In this document: in pieces, positions 34,685 to 43,806 of the stretch
How the letters are laid out: each line of letters begins with the position of its first letter
How positions within the stretch are numbered: position 1 is the first letter of the stretch
Assembly: GCF_030863805.1 (NCBI RefSeq)
Contig: NZ_CP132957.1
Location: 1,736,001-1,800,000, forward strand
Direction of reading: 5' to 3'
Source: Kineothrix sp. MB12-C1
GTDB taxonomy: Bacteria > Bacillota > Clostridia > Lachnospirales > Lachnospiraceae
Length of the DNA stretch: 64,000 bases
The notes under the pieces: model-generated
Seen by the model: the letters and a program-made list of their open reading frames with translations, nothing else
What the model was told of the DNA's origin: nothing
The model's database searches: none
Position numbers and translations under genes: made by a program

Positions 34685-36181
34685 TCAGTTCGCGGGATAA
34701 GTATCATCTAATAATTTCTGATAGTTATCGTTCGCTGTGCCCATAAGTGCCGTTACATCCGCATTCTTATCTGTGATAACCGCCTGAAGCACTTTGGTAA
34801 GCTCTCCGTACATATCCTGTGTCAAGCCCGGTTCTTCCGAACGAAGACCTTCCGCAGAGGTCGCATCGAAGTACGGTTGGAACATCTGAGTATCCACATT
34901 TCCGTATTCTTCAATGATCTTAGCCTCCGCATCTAAAATAGCCTGATCCGTCCAGCAAGGGAATCTGGGGATAACGGGAACTCCCGCTGCCGATTTATTC
35001 TCGGCATCCGCCTGCATACCTGCAATCGCATCCTCGGATACGGACGGGCCTTTGCCCATCACTTCAATATATTCAAGCGCTGCGCTTATTTGTTCCGGTG
35101 TAGCATCCTTGGAGAACATATAAGGGGTTCCGCCGAACAGAGAGTACTGTCCACCGGGACCTTCCGGAATCGCACACATCGCAAGCTTATCTACGGGAAG
35201 CCCATTCACCTGTGTAGGCTGATTTACCGCATCGTTGGCAGCGATATACATAGCCGCATTACCGGTTCCGAGCTGCGTAAATCCGGTTCCCCAATCTTCA
35301 TTGGTCGGGTCGGCGGTAAGTACATCATAATCCCATTTCAAAGACTTAACGAATTCCATCGCCTTGATCGCTTCCGGCGAACTCAAATTAGAGGTAAAGG
35401 TTCCGTCTCCATTATCTACACAAAGTGTCGCTCCGAAGTTCCATGCGATATTGGAGAAATGCCATCCGCCGGCATTATCCTTAGCGAGAAGAACCAAGCC
35501 TGCAGCCCCTGTAGCATCTTTAATTTTCTTAGCGGTCTCAGCCAGCTCATCCATCGTCTTCGGATAGAGCGGATATCCGTTCTCATCTACAAGCCCTGCT
35601 TCCTCAAACATTTCTACGTTAAGCATAAGCCCCAACGCATAACCGTCACGGGGAATACCATAAATATTGCCATCCTTATCGGACAGTAATTCTTTAATAG
35701 AAGGATTCATGGAATTCAGCCATCCCTTTGCATCGAGTTCAGACGTTACATTAGCTACCGCCTGGCTGGCAATCAACTTCTGAGGTTCCGTGAACCATGA
35801 TTCAAATACGGTAGGACAATTTCCTGATTCCACCATCGGCATAAAGGTGTCTGTAGCATACTTATAATATGCGGGGGTATATGTAACGCCTGGGGCCTTC
35901 GTCTTCATCGTCTCTACAAAGCCTTCGTGCATCGCAATATCATCCGCCAGCGTATCCTCCGGCCAAATACCCAATGTCACTTCCACGGGTTCCGCCTCCG
36001 CCGGTGCCTCTTCTTGTGCTTTCTCCGGTTCCGCCGGCGCTTCTGCCTGATTGGCTTCCGTTTCCTTCGCGGTCTCCGTTGCCGCTCCCTGCTGCGCGTT
36101 TCCGCATCCGGCAAGCATGGATACTGTCAATGTCATACTGCATACAATACCCAGAATTCTTTTTACTGTCTTCTTCTTCAT
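34685..36181 (-). CDS. sugar ABC transporter substrate-binding lipoprotein, C-terminus possibly truncated
   Basis: 498 residues. Signal peptide with lipobox LAGC (Cys about 26), an acidic Pro/Glu/Ala linker, then a family 1 extracellular solute-binding protein with two lobes. First gene of the alpha-glucoside operon, so it probably captures a gluco-oligosaccharide. The reading frame stops at TGA after YPAN, yet continues open for 11 further codons (VMKEQYADTMK) to a TAA at 34649-34651. That tail looks like the natural C-terminus of the family, so TGA may replace a Trp codon. Confidence 0.92.
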   Translation of the reverse strand: MKKKTVKRILGIVCSMTLTVSMLAGCGNAQQGAATETAKETEANQAEAPAEPEKAQEEAPAEAEPVEVTLGIWPEDTLADDIAMHEGFVETMKTKAPGVTYTPAYYKYATDTFMPMVESGNCPTVFESWFTEPQKLIASQAVANVTSELDAKGWLNSMNPSIKELLSDKDGNIYGIPRDGYALGLMLNVEMFEEAGLVDENGYPLYPKTMDELAETAKKIKDATGAAGLVLLAKDNAGGWHFSNIAWNFGATLCVDNGDGTFTSNLSSPEAIKAMEFVKSLKWDYDVLTADPTNEDWGTGFTQLGTGNAAMYIAANDAVNQPTQVNGLPVDKLAMCAIPEGPGGQYSLFGGTPYMFSKDATPEQISAALEYIEVMGKGPSVSEDAIAGMQADAENKSAAGVPVIPRFPCWTDQAILDAEAKIIEEYGNVDTQMFQPYFDATSAEGLRSEEPGLTQDMYGELTKVLQAVITDKNADVTALMGTANDNYQKLLDDTYPAN

Positions 36182-36221
36182 TTTTGCTCTCCCTTCTTTT
36201 TATGAATACCCATTACGTTAT

Positions 36222-36237
36222 AGTTTAACGTTAAACT
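36222..36237. promoter_or_regulatory. LacI-type operator O2
   Basis: AGTTTAACGTTAAACT, a perfect 16-bp palindrome with CG centre, 40 bases upstream of the binding-protein start codon and 121 bases from operator O1. Confidence 0.75.
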
Positions 36238-36339
36238 TATTGAATTTACTTTTCTTCTCATATTAATACAATTTTTTTACGTAAAACCCCACATCTATCT
36301 GCTAAAAGGCTTTTTCTTTATCTTACAAAAATAGTTTTT

Positions 36340-36388
36340 ATTAGTTTAACGTTAAACTAATCATATCATTCAGCACTTTAACTGTCAA
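36340..36388 (-). promoter_or_regulatory. promoter and LacI-type operator O1 of the alpha-glucoside operon
   Basis: Minus-strand TTGACA (36383-36388), 17 bases, TATGAT (36360-36365). The operator TTAGTTTAACGTTAAACTAA, extended by one pair to a perfect 22-bp palindrome (36340-36361), begins at the last bases of the -10 box and covers the start of transcription, ideal for repression. The leader to the start codon is about 170 bases and includes O2. Confidence 0.8.
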
Positions 36389-36480
36389 TATTTACATCTT
36401 CGTCAATATCTACAAAGTTTTTTCCCTTAAATTTATACTTTTACTATATTCTATTTGTGCACATTTACTAATTCATACCA

Positions 36481-37233
36481 TCAATGGGTCATTCCCCCCT
36501 TCCTATCCTCCTTCTTAAATTGTGCCGGGGACACTCCTTTCACCTTCTTAAATACCTTAGAAAAATATTTCTCATCATGGAATCCCACTTTAAAAGCAAT
36601 CTCATATATCTTCATCCGGTTCTGCCTGAGATAGAAGCAAGCATGCTCAATCCTGATTCCGTTCAAATAGTCTACAAAACAGCAATTCATATTTCCTGAA
36701 AAGAGAGAAGAAAGATAACTGGCACTGATTTCCACCTTGTTCGCCACCCCTGCCAGTGTAAGATTCTCATTATAATGTTCATTGATATATTCCACTGCCC
36801 GATTTACCAAGTAATTCTCCGTCACCTCATTCCCTTCGCCTTCTTTACTTTCCTCGCCGAGAATATCACCGATAGCTTCATTCACCATCTTCAATATTTC
36901 CGTGGAACGGCAGGGCTTCAGCATATACTCTTTCGCACCATACTTTAAAGCCGCCTGGGCATATTTGAACTCATCATATCCACTAAGTATAATCGTTATC
37001 GGAAGAATATCCAGAGTTTTCGCCTCCTTCATCACCTCCAACCCATCCTTTCCCGGCATCTGTACATCCAGCAGCATCACTTCGGGACGGGAACGCACTA
37101 TAATATCGATGGCTTCCTGCCCGTTACAAGCCGTATATATCTTATCTACCCGGTCGCTGTGCAGGCGGATATAATTGGAGATTCCGTTACGGATATTATC
37201 CTCATCATCCACAACCAATAACTTTATTCCCAC
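36481..37233 (-). CDS. YesN-type response regulator (receiver + AraC HTH)
   Basis: 250 residues. Receiver domain at 1-120 (LLVVDDEDNIRNGI, phospho-acceptor Asp in VMLLDVQMPGKDGLE, ILSGYDEFKYAQAALKYGAKEYMLKP) followed by a double HTH of AraC type (NLTLAGVANKVEISASYLSSLFSG ... IYEIAFKVGFHDEKYFSKVFKKVKGVSPAQFK). Last gene of the operon with the YesM-type kinase and a CUT1 transporter, which it most likely activates. Confidence 0.94.
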   Translation of the reverse strand: MGIKLLVVDDEDNIRNGISNYIRLHSDRVDKIYTACNGQEAIDIIVRSRPEVMLLDVQMPGKDGLEVMKEAKTLDILPITIILSGYDEFKYAQAALKYGAKEYMLKPCRSTEILKMVNEAIGDILGEESKEGEGNEVTENYLVNRAVEYINEHYNENLTLAGVANKVEISASYLSSLFSGNMNCCFVDYLNGIRIEHACFYLRQNRMKIYEIAFKVGFHDEKYFSKVFKKVKGVSPAQFKKEDRKGGMTH

Positions 37234-37277
37234 AAGGCTTCCCTCCTTCCGATTCTAATATGTGATAATTGCAATAT

Positions 37278-39134
37278 CTACAAGGTTATAGAAAGTTCAT
37301 CTATATTCCCTTGCTTCTCAGGCTTGGTATCGTCTATCTTAAGACTAATAATAACCTCGGTTCCCCGATCCGGCCTGCTGGTGATCAACAATTCGAAGTT
37401 CTGGCGATATTTGAGTTCCAACCGCTCCTTCACATTCTTAATTGCATAACGACCGATTCTCTGATTCGCATAACGTTTCGTATCTTCGATATTCCAAATG
37501 GCATCGATTTGTTCCTTTGTCATTCCTATGCCGTTATCACTAATCATAAAGATAAGCTGCTCATTTTGACGCTTTCCTGTTACCTTTAGGAAGCCTCCCT
37601 TTTCCATTCCTTCGAATCCATGAACAATCGCATTTTCTACAAATGGCTGCAAAATCAACTTAGGAATAGATTCATCCAGAATGTCTTCCTCTATATCAAT
37701 TTCATATTCCAGCCGTTTATTAAATCTCATTTTCTGGATATGTAGATAATTAGTAATTAAGTCCTTTTCCATGCGGACCGGAATAATTCCCTTACCCTGC
37801 CCAAGGACAAGGCGAAATAGCTGTGATAATGCCAGAATATCTTCTGCTAATTCCTCATTTCCTTGTGACTGCGTACGCCAATATAGGGAATCCAATGTAT
37901 TATACAGGAAATGAGGATTGATCTGCGCTTGAAGAGCGATAAGCTCACTCTCCTTTTCCTTCAATGCCATCACATAGTTTCGATCAATTAACTCTTTGAT
38001 GGACAATACCATATGATTAAAGCATTCTGTCACCTCACCAATTTCATCCTGAGATTCCACTATCACTTGCTGATTGAAATCGCCGCCTTGAAATTGATTC
38101 ATAGCAATACAAAGGCGCCGGAGCGGCCTCGAAATAATATTGGATATCAATTCGAGCAGAGGCCATAGGACGAACAACAATCCTATGAGCATTAAAATGG
38201 GTGTGATCATAATGCTGTTAAGCTGCTTTCCCCCATTACTCTTAGGAACCATTTTGCAGACAATTACCCCTTTTTTCTGCTCTTGGCTGCAAAATACGTT
38301 ATAAGCTCCATGCTCGAAATAAACCGCTCTTTTTCTATGATCCTGCTGCAAATATTCTTCTCCGGAAATATAAGAAAGGATTTCCTCATCCACCGTACCG
38401 TAACGGGTCAGTTCCTTTCCTTCGCTGCTTAAAATGATAATACCTTCATTTTCTTGTCCCACAGCCGTCTTACATAAATCGGTATATTTCTCCGCATTAA
38501 TGCCTAATACGAGATATCCCAGTTTTTCTTTCTTAGCCATATCGAAGATTTCCCGGTACATGACGATTTTATCCGTATAATTCGCCTGATAAATACCATC
38601 TTCTCCATAGTTCACACGGCTCCATATGATATCTCCTCTTTTTTCCAGAGCTTGTTGATAAATTGCAGTCTGCCTCACTGACTCTATATCCGGCATGTGT
38701 ACGCTGGAATCAATACAACGAAGATAAGGCTTCACTCCATTCTCCGGGTAAATCGCAAGCGTCTTGATATATCCTTTCAGGGCGATAATATCCTGAATGA
38801 TTTTCATAGGAGCCTTACTGTACCACAATCTGGAATCCTCACTCAATTGACCGGGATCGTCGCTCAATAAAATTGCCCCAATATCGCTGTTAATACAAAT
38901 ATAAACCGATAAATCGGATAATTCGGTCTGGATAACACTAATACTCTTGTCCAAACTTCTTACCACGTTGCTATCGGCTTCTATCTGTTTATATTTTGTA
39001 TCATTATAATTGCTGATTAAAATAAAGGTTGTAATCAATATGAAAATCGGGCTGATCACCAGATAGACATAAAAGATTATTTTCTGCCTGATATTAAAGT
39101 ATGATATCAAGCGTCCTACTTTTCTAATCCCCAT
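37278..39134 (-). CDS. YesM-type sensor histidine kinase
   Basis: 618 residues. Two membrane segments (about 15-37 and 306-326) flank an extracytoplasmic sensor region; a HAMP domain (ISRPLRRLCIAMNQFQGGDFNQ) precedes a HisKA_7TM-like/His_kinase domain with the phospho-acceptor His in LQAQINPHFLYNTLDSLYW and an ATPase domain (LILQPFVENAIVHGFEG, ISDNGIGMTKEQI). Partner of the YesN-type regulator encoded 44 bases downstream. Sugar or envelope signal sensing is expected from the operon context. Confidence 0.94.
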   Translation of the reverse strand: MGIRKVGRLISYFNIRQKIIFYVYLVISPIFILITTFILISNYNDTKYKQIEADSNVVRSLDKSISVIQTELSDLSVYICINSDIGAILLSDDPGQLSEDSRLWYSKAPMKIIQDIIALKGYIKTLAIYPENGVKPYLRCIDSSVHMPDIESVRQTAIYQQALEKRGDIIWSRVNYGEDGIYQANYTDKIVMYREIFDMAKKEKLGYLVLGINAEKYTDLCKTAVGQENEGIIILSSEGKELTRYGTVDEEILSYISGEEYLQQDHRKRAVYFEHGAYNVFCSQEQKKGVIVCKMVPKSNGGKQLNSIMITPILMLIGLLFVLWPLLELISNIISRPLRRLCIAMNQFQGGDFNQQVIVESQDEIGEVTECFNHMVLSIKELIDRNYVMALKEKESELIALQAQINPHFLYNTLDSLYWRTQSQGNEELAEDILALSQLFRLVLGQGKGIIPVRMEKDLITNYLHIQKMRFNKRLEYEIDIEEDILDESIPKLILQPFVENAIVHGFEGMEKGGFLKVTGKRQNEQLIFMISDNGIGMTKEQIDAIWNIEDTKRYANQRIGRYAIKNVKERLELKYRQNFELLITSRPDRGTEVIISLKIDDTKPEKQGNIDELSITL

Positions 39135-39167
39135 CTCTGTCCCTCAAGTCTATGCTTTTTCTTAAGT

Positions 39168-39992
39168 TTAACCTTTTACCGCTCCCATGGCTACACCTTT
39201 TGTAATATGTTTGTTCAAAATGATATAGACGATAACGGCAGGAGCTGCAGTAAGTGCCATAACTGCAAATTGCACAGCATAATTAGAAGAATACTGCCCG
39301 GTGAATTCGAGTACGGAGAAGGGAAGGGTCTTCCACTTGGGTGAGCTTAAGTATGTACTTGCCATCATGAATTCGTTCCAGTTATTGAGAAAAGTCATAA
39401 TTGCTACCGTAGCGATGGAGGGCTTTAATAGAGGGGTTACTATCTGAAATACAATCCTGTAAATACCGCATCCATCCACGACTGCCGCCTCTTCCAATTC
39501 CACCGGAACAGCATGTAAAAAGCTCGTCATCAGGAACATTCCCTGAGGAAGGGAAAAGGCCACGTAAGGAATCAAAAGAGCCCATATGGTATCAGTTAAA
39601 TTCATTGCATGATATATTTTATAGTTCGGCAGAAGTGTGGCATGAATAGGAATCATCATACCGACTACCAGAAGAGTTTTCACCAAATTGGAAAGCTTCC
39701 ATTTCATCCGTTTACAGGCGAAAGCCGCCATAATGGAAATTATAATGACAAGGGCAACAGCCAGCCCATTAATTAAGATACTATTTTTCAAATAAAGAAG
39801 GAAATGCCCGTCCACAAAAGCCTTTACATAATTATCCCACTGTATTTTCTTCGGTATAATCAGTAATCCTGTTGTGAACATTTCATTACTGCTTGCGAGA
39901 GAGAAGTTCACAAGCCATATTAAGGGAAATATCTGTATTACCGCCACTGCAATAAGGATGAGCCATAAGGAAGTTCTCTTTACTATTTGCAT
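39168..39992 (-). CDS. carbohydrate ABC transporter permease, MalG-like (second system)
   Basis: 274 residues, six membrane segments, EAA loop ELEEAAVVDGCGIYRIVFQIVTPLLKP, C-terminus ITKGVAMGAVKG. CUT1 permease encoded 11 bases after its MalF-like partner and 33 bases before the histidine kinase gene. Substrate unknown. Confidence 0.93.
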   Translation of the reverse strand: MQIVKRTSLWLILIAVAVIQIFPLIWLVNFSLASSNEMFTTGLLIIPKKIQWDNYVKAFVDGHFLLYLKNSILINGLAVALVIIISIMAAFACKRMKWKLSNLVKTLLVVGMMIPIHATLLPNYKIYHAMNLTDTIWALLIPYVAFSLPQGMFLMTSFLHAVPVELEEAAVVDGCGIYRIVFQIVTPLLKPSIATVAIMTFLNNWNEFMMASTYLSSPKWKTLPFSVLEFTGQYSSNYAVQFAVMALTAAPAVIVYIILNKHITKGVAMGAVKG

Positions 39993-40003
39993 TATATATC
40001 CTC

Positions 40004-40879
40004 CTATGCCAATTCTTTATCTGCGAATAATTTATTTAAGAATACCGTTGCTAACAGACATATAATAATGAATACCACTCCGATGGCATTACCATATCCG
40101 TAACGGAATGCCTTAAATGCCTGCTGATATAGATAATTAGCTGCAAACTGTGTGCTGTTGCCGGGTCCCCCGTTCGTTAACAGATATACCGTCTCCATTT
40201 GCTTTAGAGCGGAGATAATCGCCATTGTTACATTCACCTGAATCACCGGCTTCATAAGGGGAAGTGTGATTCTCAAGAAAGTGGATGCCTGATCCGCTCC
40301 ATCGATGGAAGCAGCCTCATATAAAACAGGGTCTATATTCTTAATTCCCGTATAATAAATGAGCATACCCCATCCAAAACCATGCCAAATCAGAACAACC
40401 AGTACGGACCAAATTGCTAATTCATTACTGAACCAGTTTATTTTTCCCTGATAGCCGAACACCTTTAGAATATTATTCAGCAAGCCGAAATCCGGGTTAT
40501 AAATGAATTTCCACAGGTATGCGATCACAGCCACCGAAATCACATTCGGTATAAAATAGATACAGCGAAAAACTCCTTCCGCCTTGCCCTGTAATTTATC
40601 CAAAACTGCCGCAACTACAATTGCAATAGGATGCTGAATCAGAATAAACCCAATGGCAAGAAGCAGGGAATTCATAAGGGAACGCCCAAAGTTTGTATCG
40701 TATAAAAGTGTCTTATAATTTTCCCATCCAATAAACTCCGCTCTTCCCATTCCCGAATAAGAAGTAAACCCATAATACACACTTAAGCAGATAGGAGCTA
40801 ATATAGCGAAGAAAAAGACTAATAATCCGGGAAATACAAGGGAAAATATCACGAATTTATTGCTATATAGTTTCTGCAC
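40004..40879 (-). CDS. carbohydrate ABC transporter permease, MalF-like (second system)
   Basis: About 291 residues with six membrane segments and EAA loop VLYEAASIDGADQASTFLRITLPLMKP. Start chosen at GTG 40879 (VQKLYSNKFVIF) because GGAGG lies seven bases upstream; a longer frame from 40939 has no such site and adds 20 unlikely residues. Second gene of the transporter operon. Confidence 0.92.
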   Translation of the reverse strand: MQKLYSNKFVIFSLVFPGLLVFFFAILAPICLSVYYGFTSYSGMGRAEFIGWENYKTLLYDTNFGRSLMNSLLLAIGFILIQHPIAIVVAAVLDKLQGKAEGVFRCIYFIPNVISVAVIAYLWKFIYNPDFGLLNNILKVFGYQGKINWFSNELAIWSVLVVLIWHGFGWGMLIYYTGIKNIDPVLYEAASIDGADQASTFLRITLPLMKPVIQVNVTMAIISALKQMETVYLLTNGGPGNSTQFAANYLYQQAFKAFRYGYGNAIGVVFIIICLLATVFLNKLFADKELA

Positions 40880-40984
40880 TTCAATCCCTCCGGTTCTAAC
40901 ATACTCTTGATAAACGGGGTCGGCATATAAATATGCCAACCCTACGCCTACCGCCTATATTTATACTATATATGTTAATACTCC

Positions 40985-42352
40985 CTACTTACATGCATTT
41001 CCGATTGCTTCCAGGAACGCCTGTGCATCCGTCGCTCCATTAGAAGCATTCTGAATCTCACTCTCCATTACGGTCTTGAATACGGAAGGTCCGCAGTCGT
41101 TGATAGGGGTTCCGGAAACGCTGGTCGCACCATTGAGAATATCCATAAACTGCTTCTGCAGTTCTGTCTCCTGTCCACTCATATAAGCACTTTGATCCTG
41201 TGCGGACATACCTATACCATTTTCCCATCCATATCTGGATAATTTATCCGACTGATATAAGTAATTTAAGAATTTAATCGCTTCATCCTTCACCTCAGAA
41301 TTCGCGGAAACTGCATATCCTCCTCCATTCCATGCGGCGATATCTGTCGCCTTACCTTTGCCTCCATCCACAACAGGCATTGTAAATGCTCTTATATTAG
41401 TGCGGATCGCTTCGTCGATATCCTCGTTAAGAGCCATAGAAGATTCCCAACTTCCCATATAGAACATAGCCGCCTGACCGTTAGTAAATAAGTTCATTGC
41501 TGTCGCATAGTCCTGAGAATCGTATCCTGTCTGGAAGAGACCGGCTTCTGCGGACTTCGCCAATAATTCGGTAGCTTCCAGGAATACCGGATTAGAAAAA
41601 TCAGCAGAAGCTATCGCCTCTGACACCACATCTCCATGGCTGCCGTTAATCTTTACAATCAGGTCCGTCAGATAGATTGCCATCGGCCACCCGTCTCCAC
41701 CGTCCATTGCCACAGGAACGATTCCTGCCGCATTAATCTTATCCGCAAGCGCCAGCAACTCATCATAAGTATTCGGTACCTTCCAGCCATTATCATCGAA
41801 CATCTTCTGATTATAGTAAAAAGCCATAATATCCGTATTTCTAGGAAGCCCGTACAGTTTACCATCCTTCTTGAATCCATCCAGAGAACCGGAAACAAAT
41901 CCATAGTCCGCATAATCCGCTTCATTTAACTCTGCCAGAACACCCGCATTGAGAACATCATCAAGGAAAGAAGGCTGTCCCCAGATACTTACCACATCCG
42001 GCATACCGTCCATTGCATAAGCTTTGAACTTTGTCTTATAAGCCTCTTCATCAAGGGCTTCTACCTCGATCGTTACGTTCGGGTTGGCCGCTGTATATTC
42101 ATCGATGACCATTTGTTCCACAAGTCCCTGACCGTTCTTCCTGTCCGGCAGGTTTGAGAATATCTTCAAGGTAACCGGTTCTGAAGATTCTTTTGCTTCT
42201 CCGCTCTGCTCAGAAGCTCCTTCGGACGGTGCTGCCTCTTCTGTTTTATTCTCCGTTGCCGGTGCCGCTGCTTCACGACTGCTGCCGCATCCTGTAAGTG
42301 TGCCGACCGTCATAGCTGTTAAAAGTAACATTGCCATTATTTTTCGTTTCAT
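40985..42352 (-). CDS. sugar ABC transporter substrate-binding lipoprotein (second system)
   Basis: 455 residues. Lipoprotein signal with lipobox LTGC (Cys about 22), acidic Ser/Glu/Ala linker, then a family 1 solute-binding fold (VTLKIFSNLPDRKNG, LAELNEADYADYGFV, YGLPRNTDIMAFYYNQKMFDDNGWKVPNTYDELL, AAMFYMGSWESSMAL). First gene of the operon with two permeases, YesM and YesN. GGAGG precedes the ATG. No hydrolase in the operon hints at the substrate. Confidence 0.94.
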   Translation of the reverse strand: MKRKIMAMLLLTAMTVGTLTGCGSSREAAAPATENKTEEAAPSEGASEQSGEAKESSEPVTLKIFSNLPDRKNGQGLVEQMVIDEYTAANPNVTIEVEALDEEAYKTKFKAYAMDGMPDVVSIWGQPSFLDDVLNAGVLAELNEADYADYGFVSGSLDGFKKDGKLYGLPRNTDIMAFYYNQKMFDDNGWKVPNTYDELLALADKINAAGIVPVAMDGGDGWPMAIYLTDLIVKINGSHGDVVSEAIASADFSNPVFLEATELLAKSAEAGLFQTGYDSQDYATAMNLFTNGQAAMFYMGSWESSMALNEDIDEAIRTNIRAFTMPVVDGGKGKATDIAAWNGGGYAVSANSEVKDEAIKFLNYLYQSDKLSRYGWENGIGMSAQDQSAYMSGQETELQKQFMDILNGATSVSGTPINDCGPSVFKTVMESEIQNASNGATDAQAFLEAIGNACK

Positions 42353-42487
42353 TATTTTCCTCCCTGCAATTATAGATTTAAGTTATCAGCTGCTTAAAGT
42401 ATATTACGCTTCCTCACATTATTACAGATAACAGATTTTCGAAAGGGTGGAATATTTTTAGATATTTTTCACTATACAGAGCGGATG

Positions 42488-43420
42488 TCAAAAGCTTATT
42501 TGCTCTTCTTTGATAGATTTTACGACTCTCTCCGTTATTTTGTCTTCTTTCGTTATCTTGCTGCAGAGTATTGGTGAATGAACATCATATAAGTCCCTAT
42601 TTGCTTTTACCCGCTCATCGCTGTAATTCGCATAACAATATTTGCATCCATTTAAACATGTGTTATATGCACCAATCTCAACACTTTCCACACATCCGCA
42701 TTCTTCCCTTTGATTTTTATCTTTTCTTACTTTAATAGTGCTCCCTATTATTTTTTCAATCAAACGTTTATCGATACAACTGCTATGCTTAATTCCACAA
42801 GAGGATAAATCAATCGGTTCCGCACATGTCTCAATTTCCATATCATTCTTTCTTGCAATCTCGGCCAATTTTGCCGAAAAATCAATTAGCTCTTTTTGAT
42901 TTCTATCTATCGTTTCAATATCCGTCATGTTCTTTTTTGTTTTAACATAGAAATCAATAAAGCTGATTACTACCTTTGTACAATATCCATTTAAATTTGA
43001 AGCAATTTCATGAAAGGCTTTCAGATGATATTCTTCAGAATAAGTATCCGTAATAACGATTGGATCGTATCTCCAAACCACCTTCTCTTTTCCAATCATT
43101 TCAGATAACCTCTGAAATATCGGAATCATTTCATCCCTTTTATGAGGTAAAGATGGCTCTATATCTTTTCCATATCCGGTAAGCGTAAACTGGAAGTAAT
43201 ATTTATAGTCTTTTAGGTGCTCCAGCTTATTCAACATTGGTTCCGGATTTTTTGTCCAAAAAACAATACAGTCAACCACATCCGGCGAAATATTTATCTT
43301 ACTCACTTGGTGGATATTCATAGGATTTCTTACATATACATATTTTTCTTTTATCCGGTTGAAAAACCATTCCGAATAATAATTCGGGATATCCGTTCTC
43401 CTGCTTACACTTAGTATCAT
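42488..43420 (-). CDS. DUF1848 domain protein with C-terminal cysteine cluster
   Basis: 310 residues. N-terminal MILSVSRRTDIPNYYSEWFFNRI and VDCIVFWTKNPEPML are diagnostic of DUF1848. Near the C-terminus CGCVESVEIGAYNTCLNGCKYCYAN carries CxC and CxxxCxxC motifs that resemble an iron-sulfur site of radical-SAM type. The reaction is not known. Stands alone between the second transporter operon and the small membrane peptide. Confidence 0.88.
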   Translation of the reverse strand: MILSVSRRTDIPNYYSEWFFNRIKEKYVYVRNPMNIHQVSKINISPDVVDCIVFWTKNPEPMLNKLEHLKDYKYYFQFTLTGYGKDIEPSLPHKRDEMIPIFQRLSEMIGKEKVVWRYDPIVITDTYSEEYHLKAFHEIASNLNGYCTKVVISFIDFYVKTKKNMTDIETIDRNQKELIDFSAKLAEIARKNDMEIETCAEPIDLSSCGIKHSSCIDKRLIEKIIGSTIKVRKDKNQREECGCVESVEIGAYNTCLNGCKYCYANYSDERVKANRDLYDVHSPILCSKITKEDKITERVVKSIKEEQISF

Positions 43421-43568
43421 CTAAACACCTCACTTATCCCCCTAATTAGGGTAAAAAGAAAAGAATGCCTCTCAAACAGATAATTCCATCTGAAAAACAT
43501 CCTATAAAAATTCTCATACATACCTTATCTCTTTGACATCTTTTCGTTATCTCTTTGAAAACCTGTGA

Positions 43569-43685
43569 TTAGAATTCAACATCATCCGAATCCGCCGCCA
43601 CTGCCGCTACCACAGAAGATACCGCCGCTATAATAACTGCTATAATGATAATAAGTAATCCGCCGCCTAAAATTATGAATTCCAT
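43569..43685 (-). CDS. 38-residue single-pass membrane peptide
   Basis: A short frame below usual gene-calling size: begins MEFIILGGGLLIIIIAVI, continues IAAVSSVVAAVAA and ends DSDDVEF before TAA. AGAGGTAGG precedes the ATG at good spacing. One long hydrophobic helix with an acidic tail, no basic residue at all. It stands alone between DUF1848 and tadA. It might be a toxin-like, regulatory or assembly peptide; nothing identifies which. The clean ribosome binding site and coherent composition argue for a real gene. Confidence 0.6.
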   Translation of the reverse strand: MEFIILGGGLLIIIIAVIIAAVSSVVAAVAADSDDVEF

Positions 43686-43806
43686 ATAATTCCTACCTCT
43701 TTTCTGATGATATTCCATTACTGATATTCTTCTTCCGACTCTATGCCGAAATTATATCATAAATCTTTTTTCTTTGCATCTAAAATAAAGAGATAAAGGC
43801 AATTAA

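Noticed and set aside
34685-34687. TGA read as tryptophan (recoding) in the binding protein
   Set aside because: Other genes here, such as feoA, end in TGA, so the code is standard; a nonsense change or natural end is simpler.
39160-39175. GTTTAACCTT at the end of the second MalG-like gene, resembling half of the LacI operator
   Set aside because: Lies at the 3' end of a coding region, lacks the second half, and ten matching bases can arise by chance.
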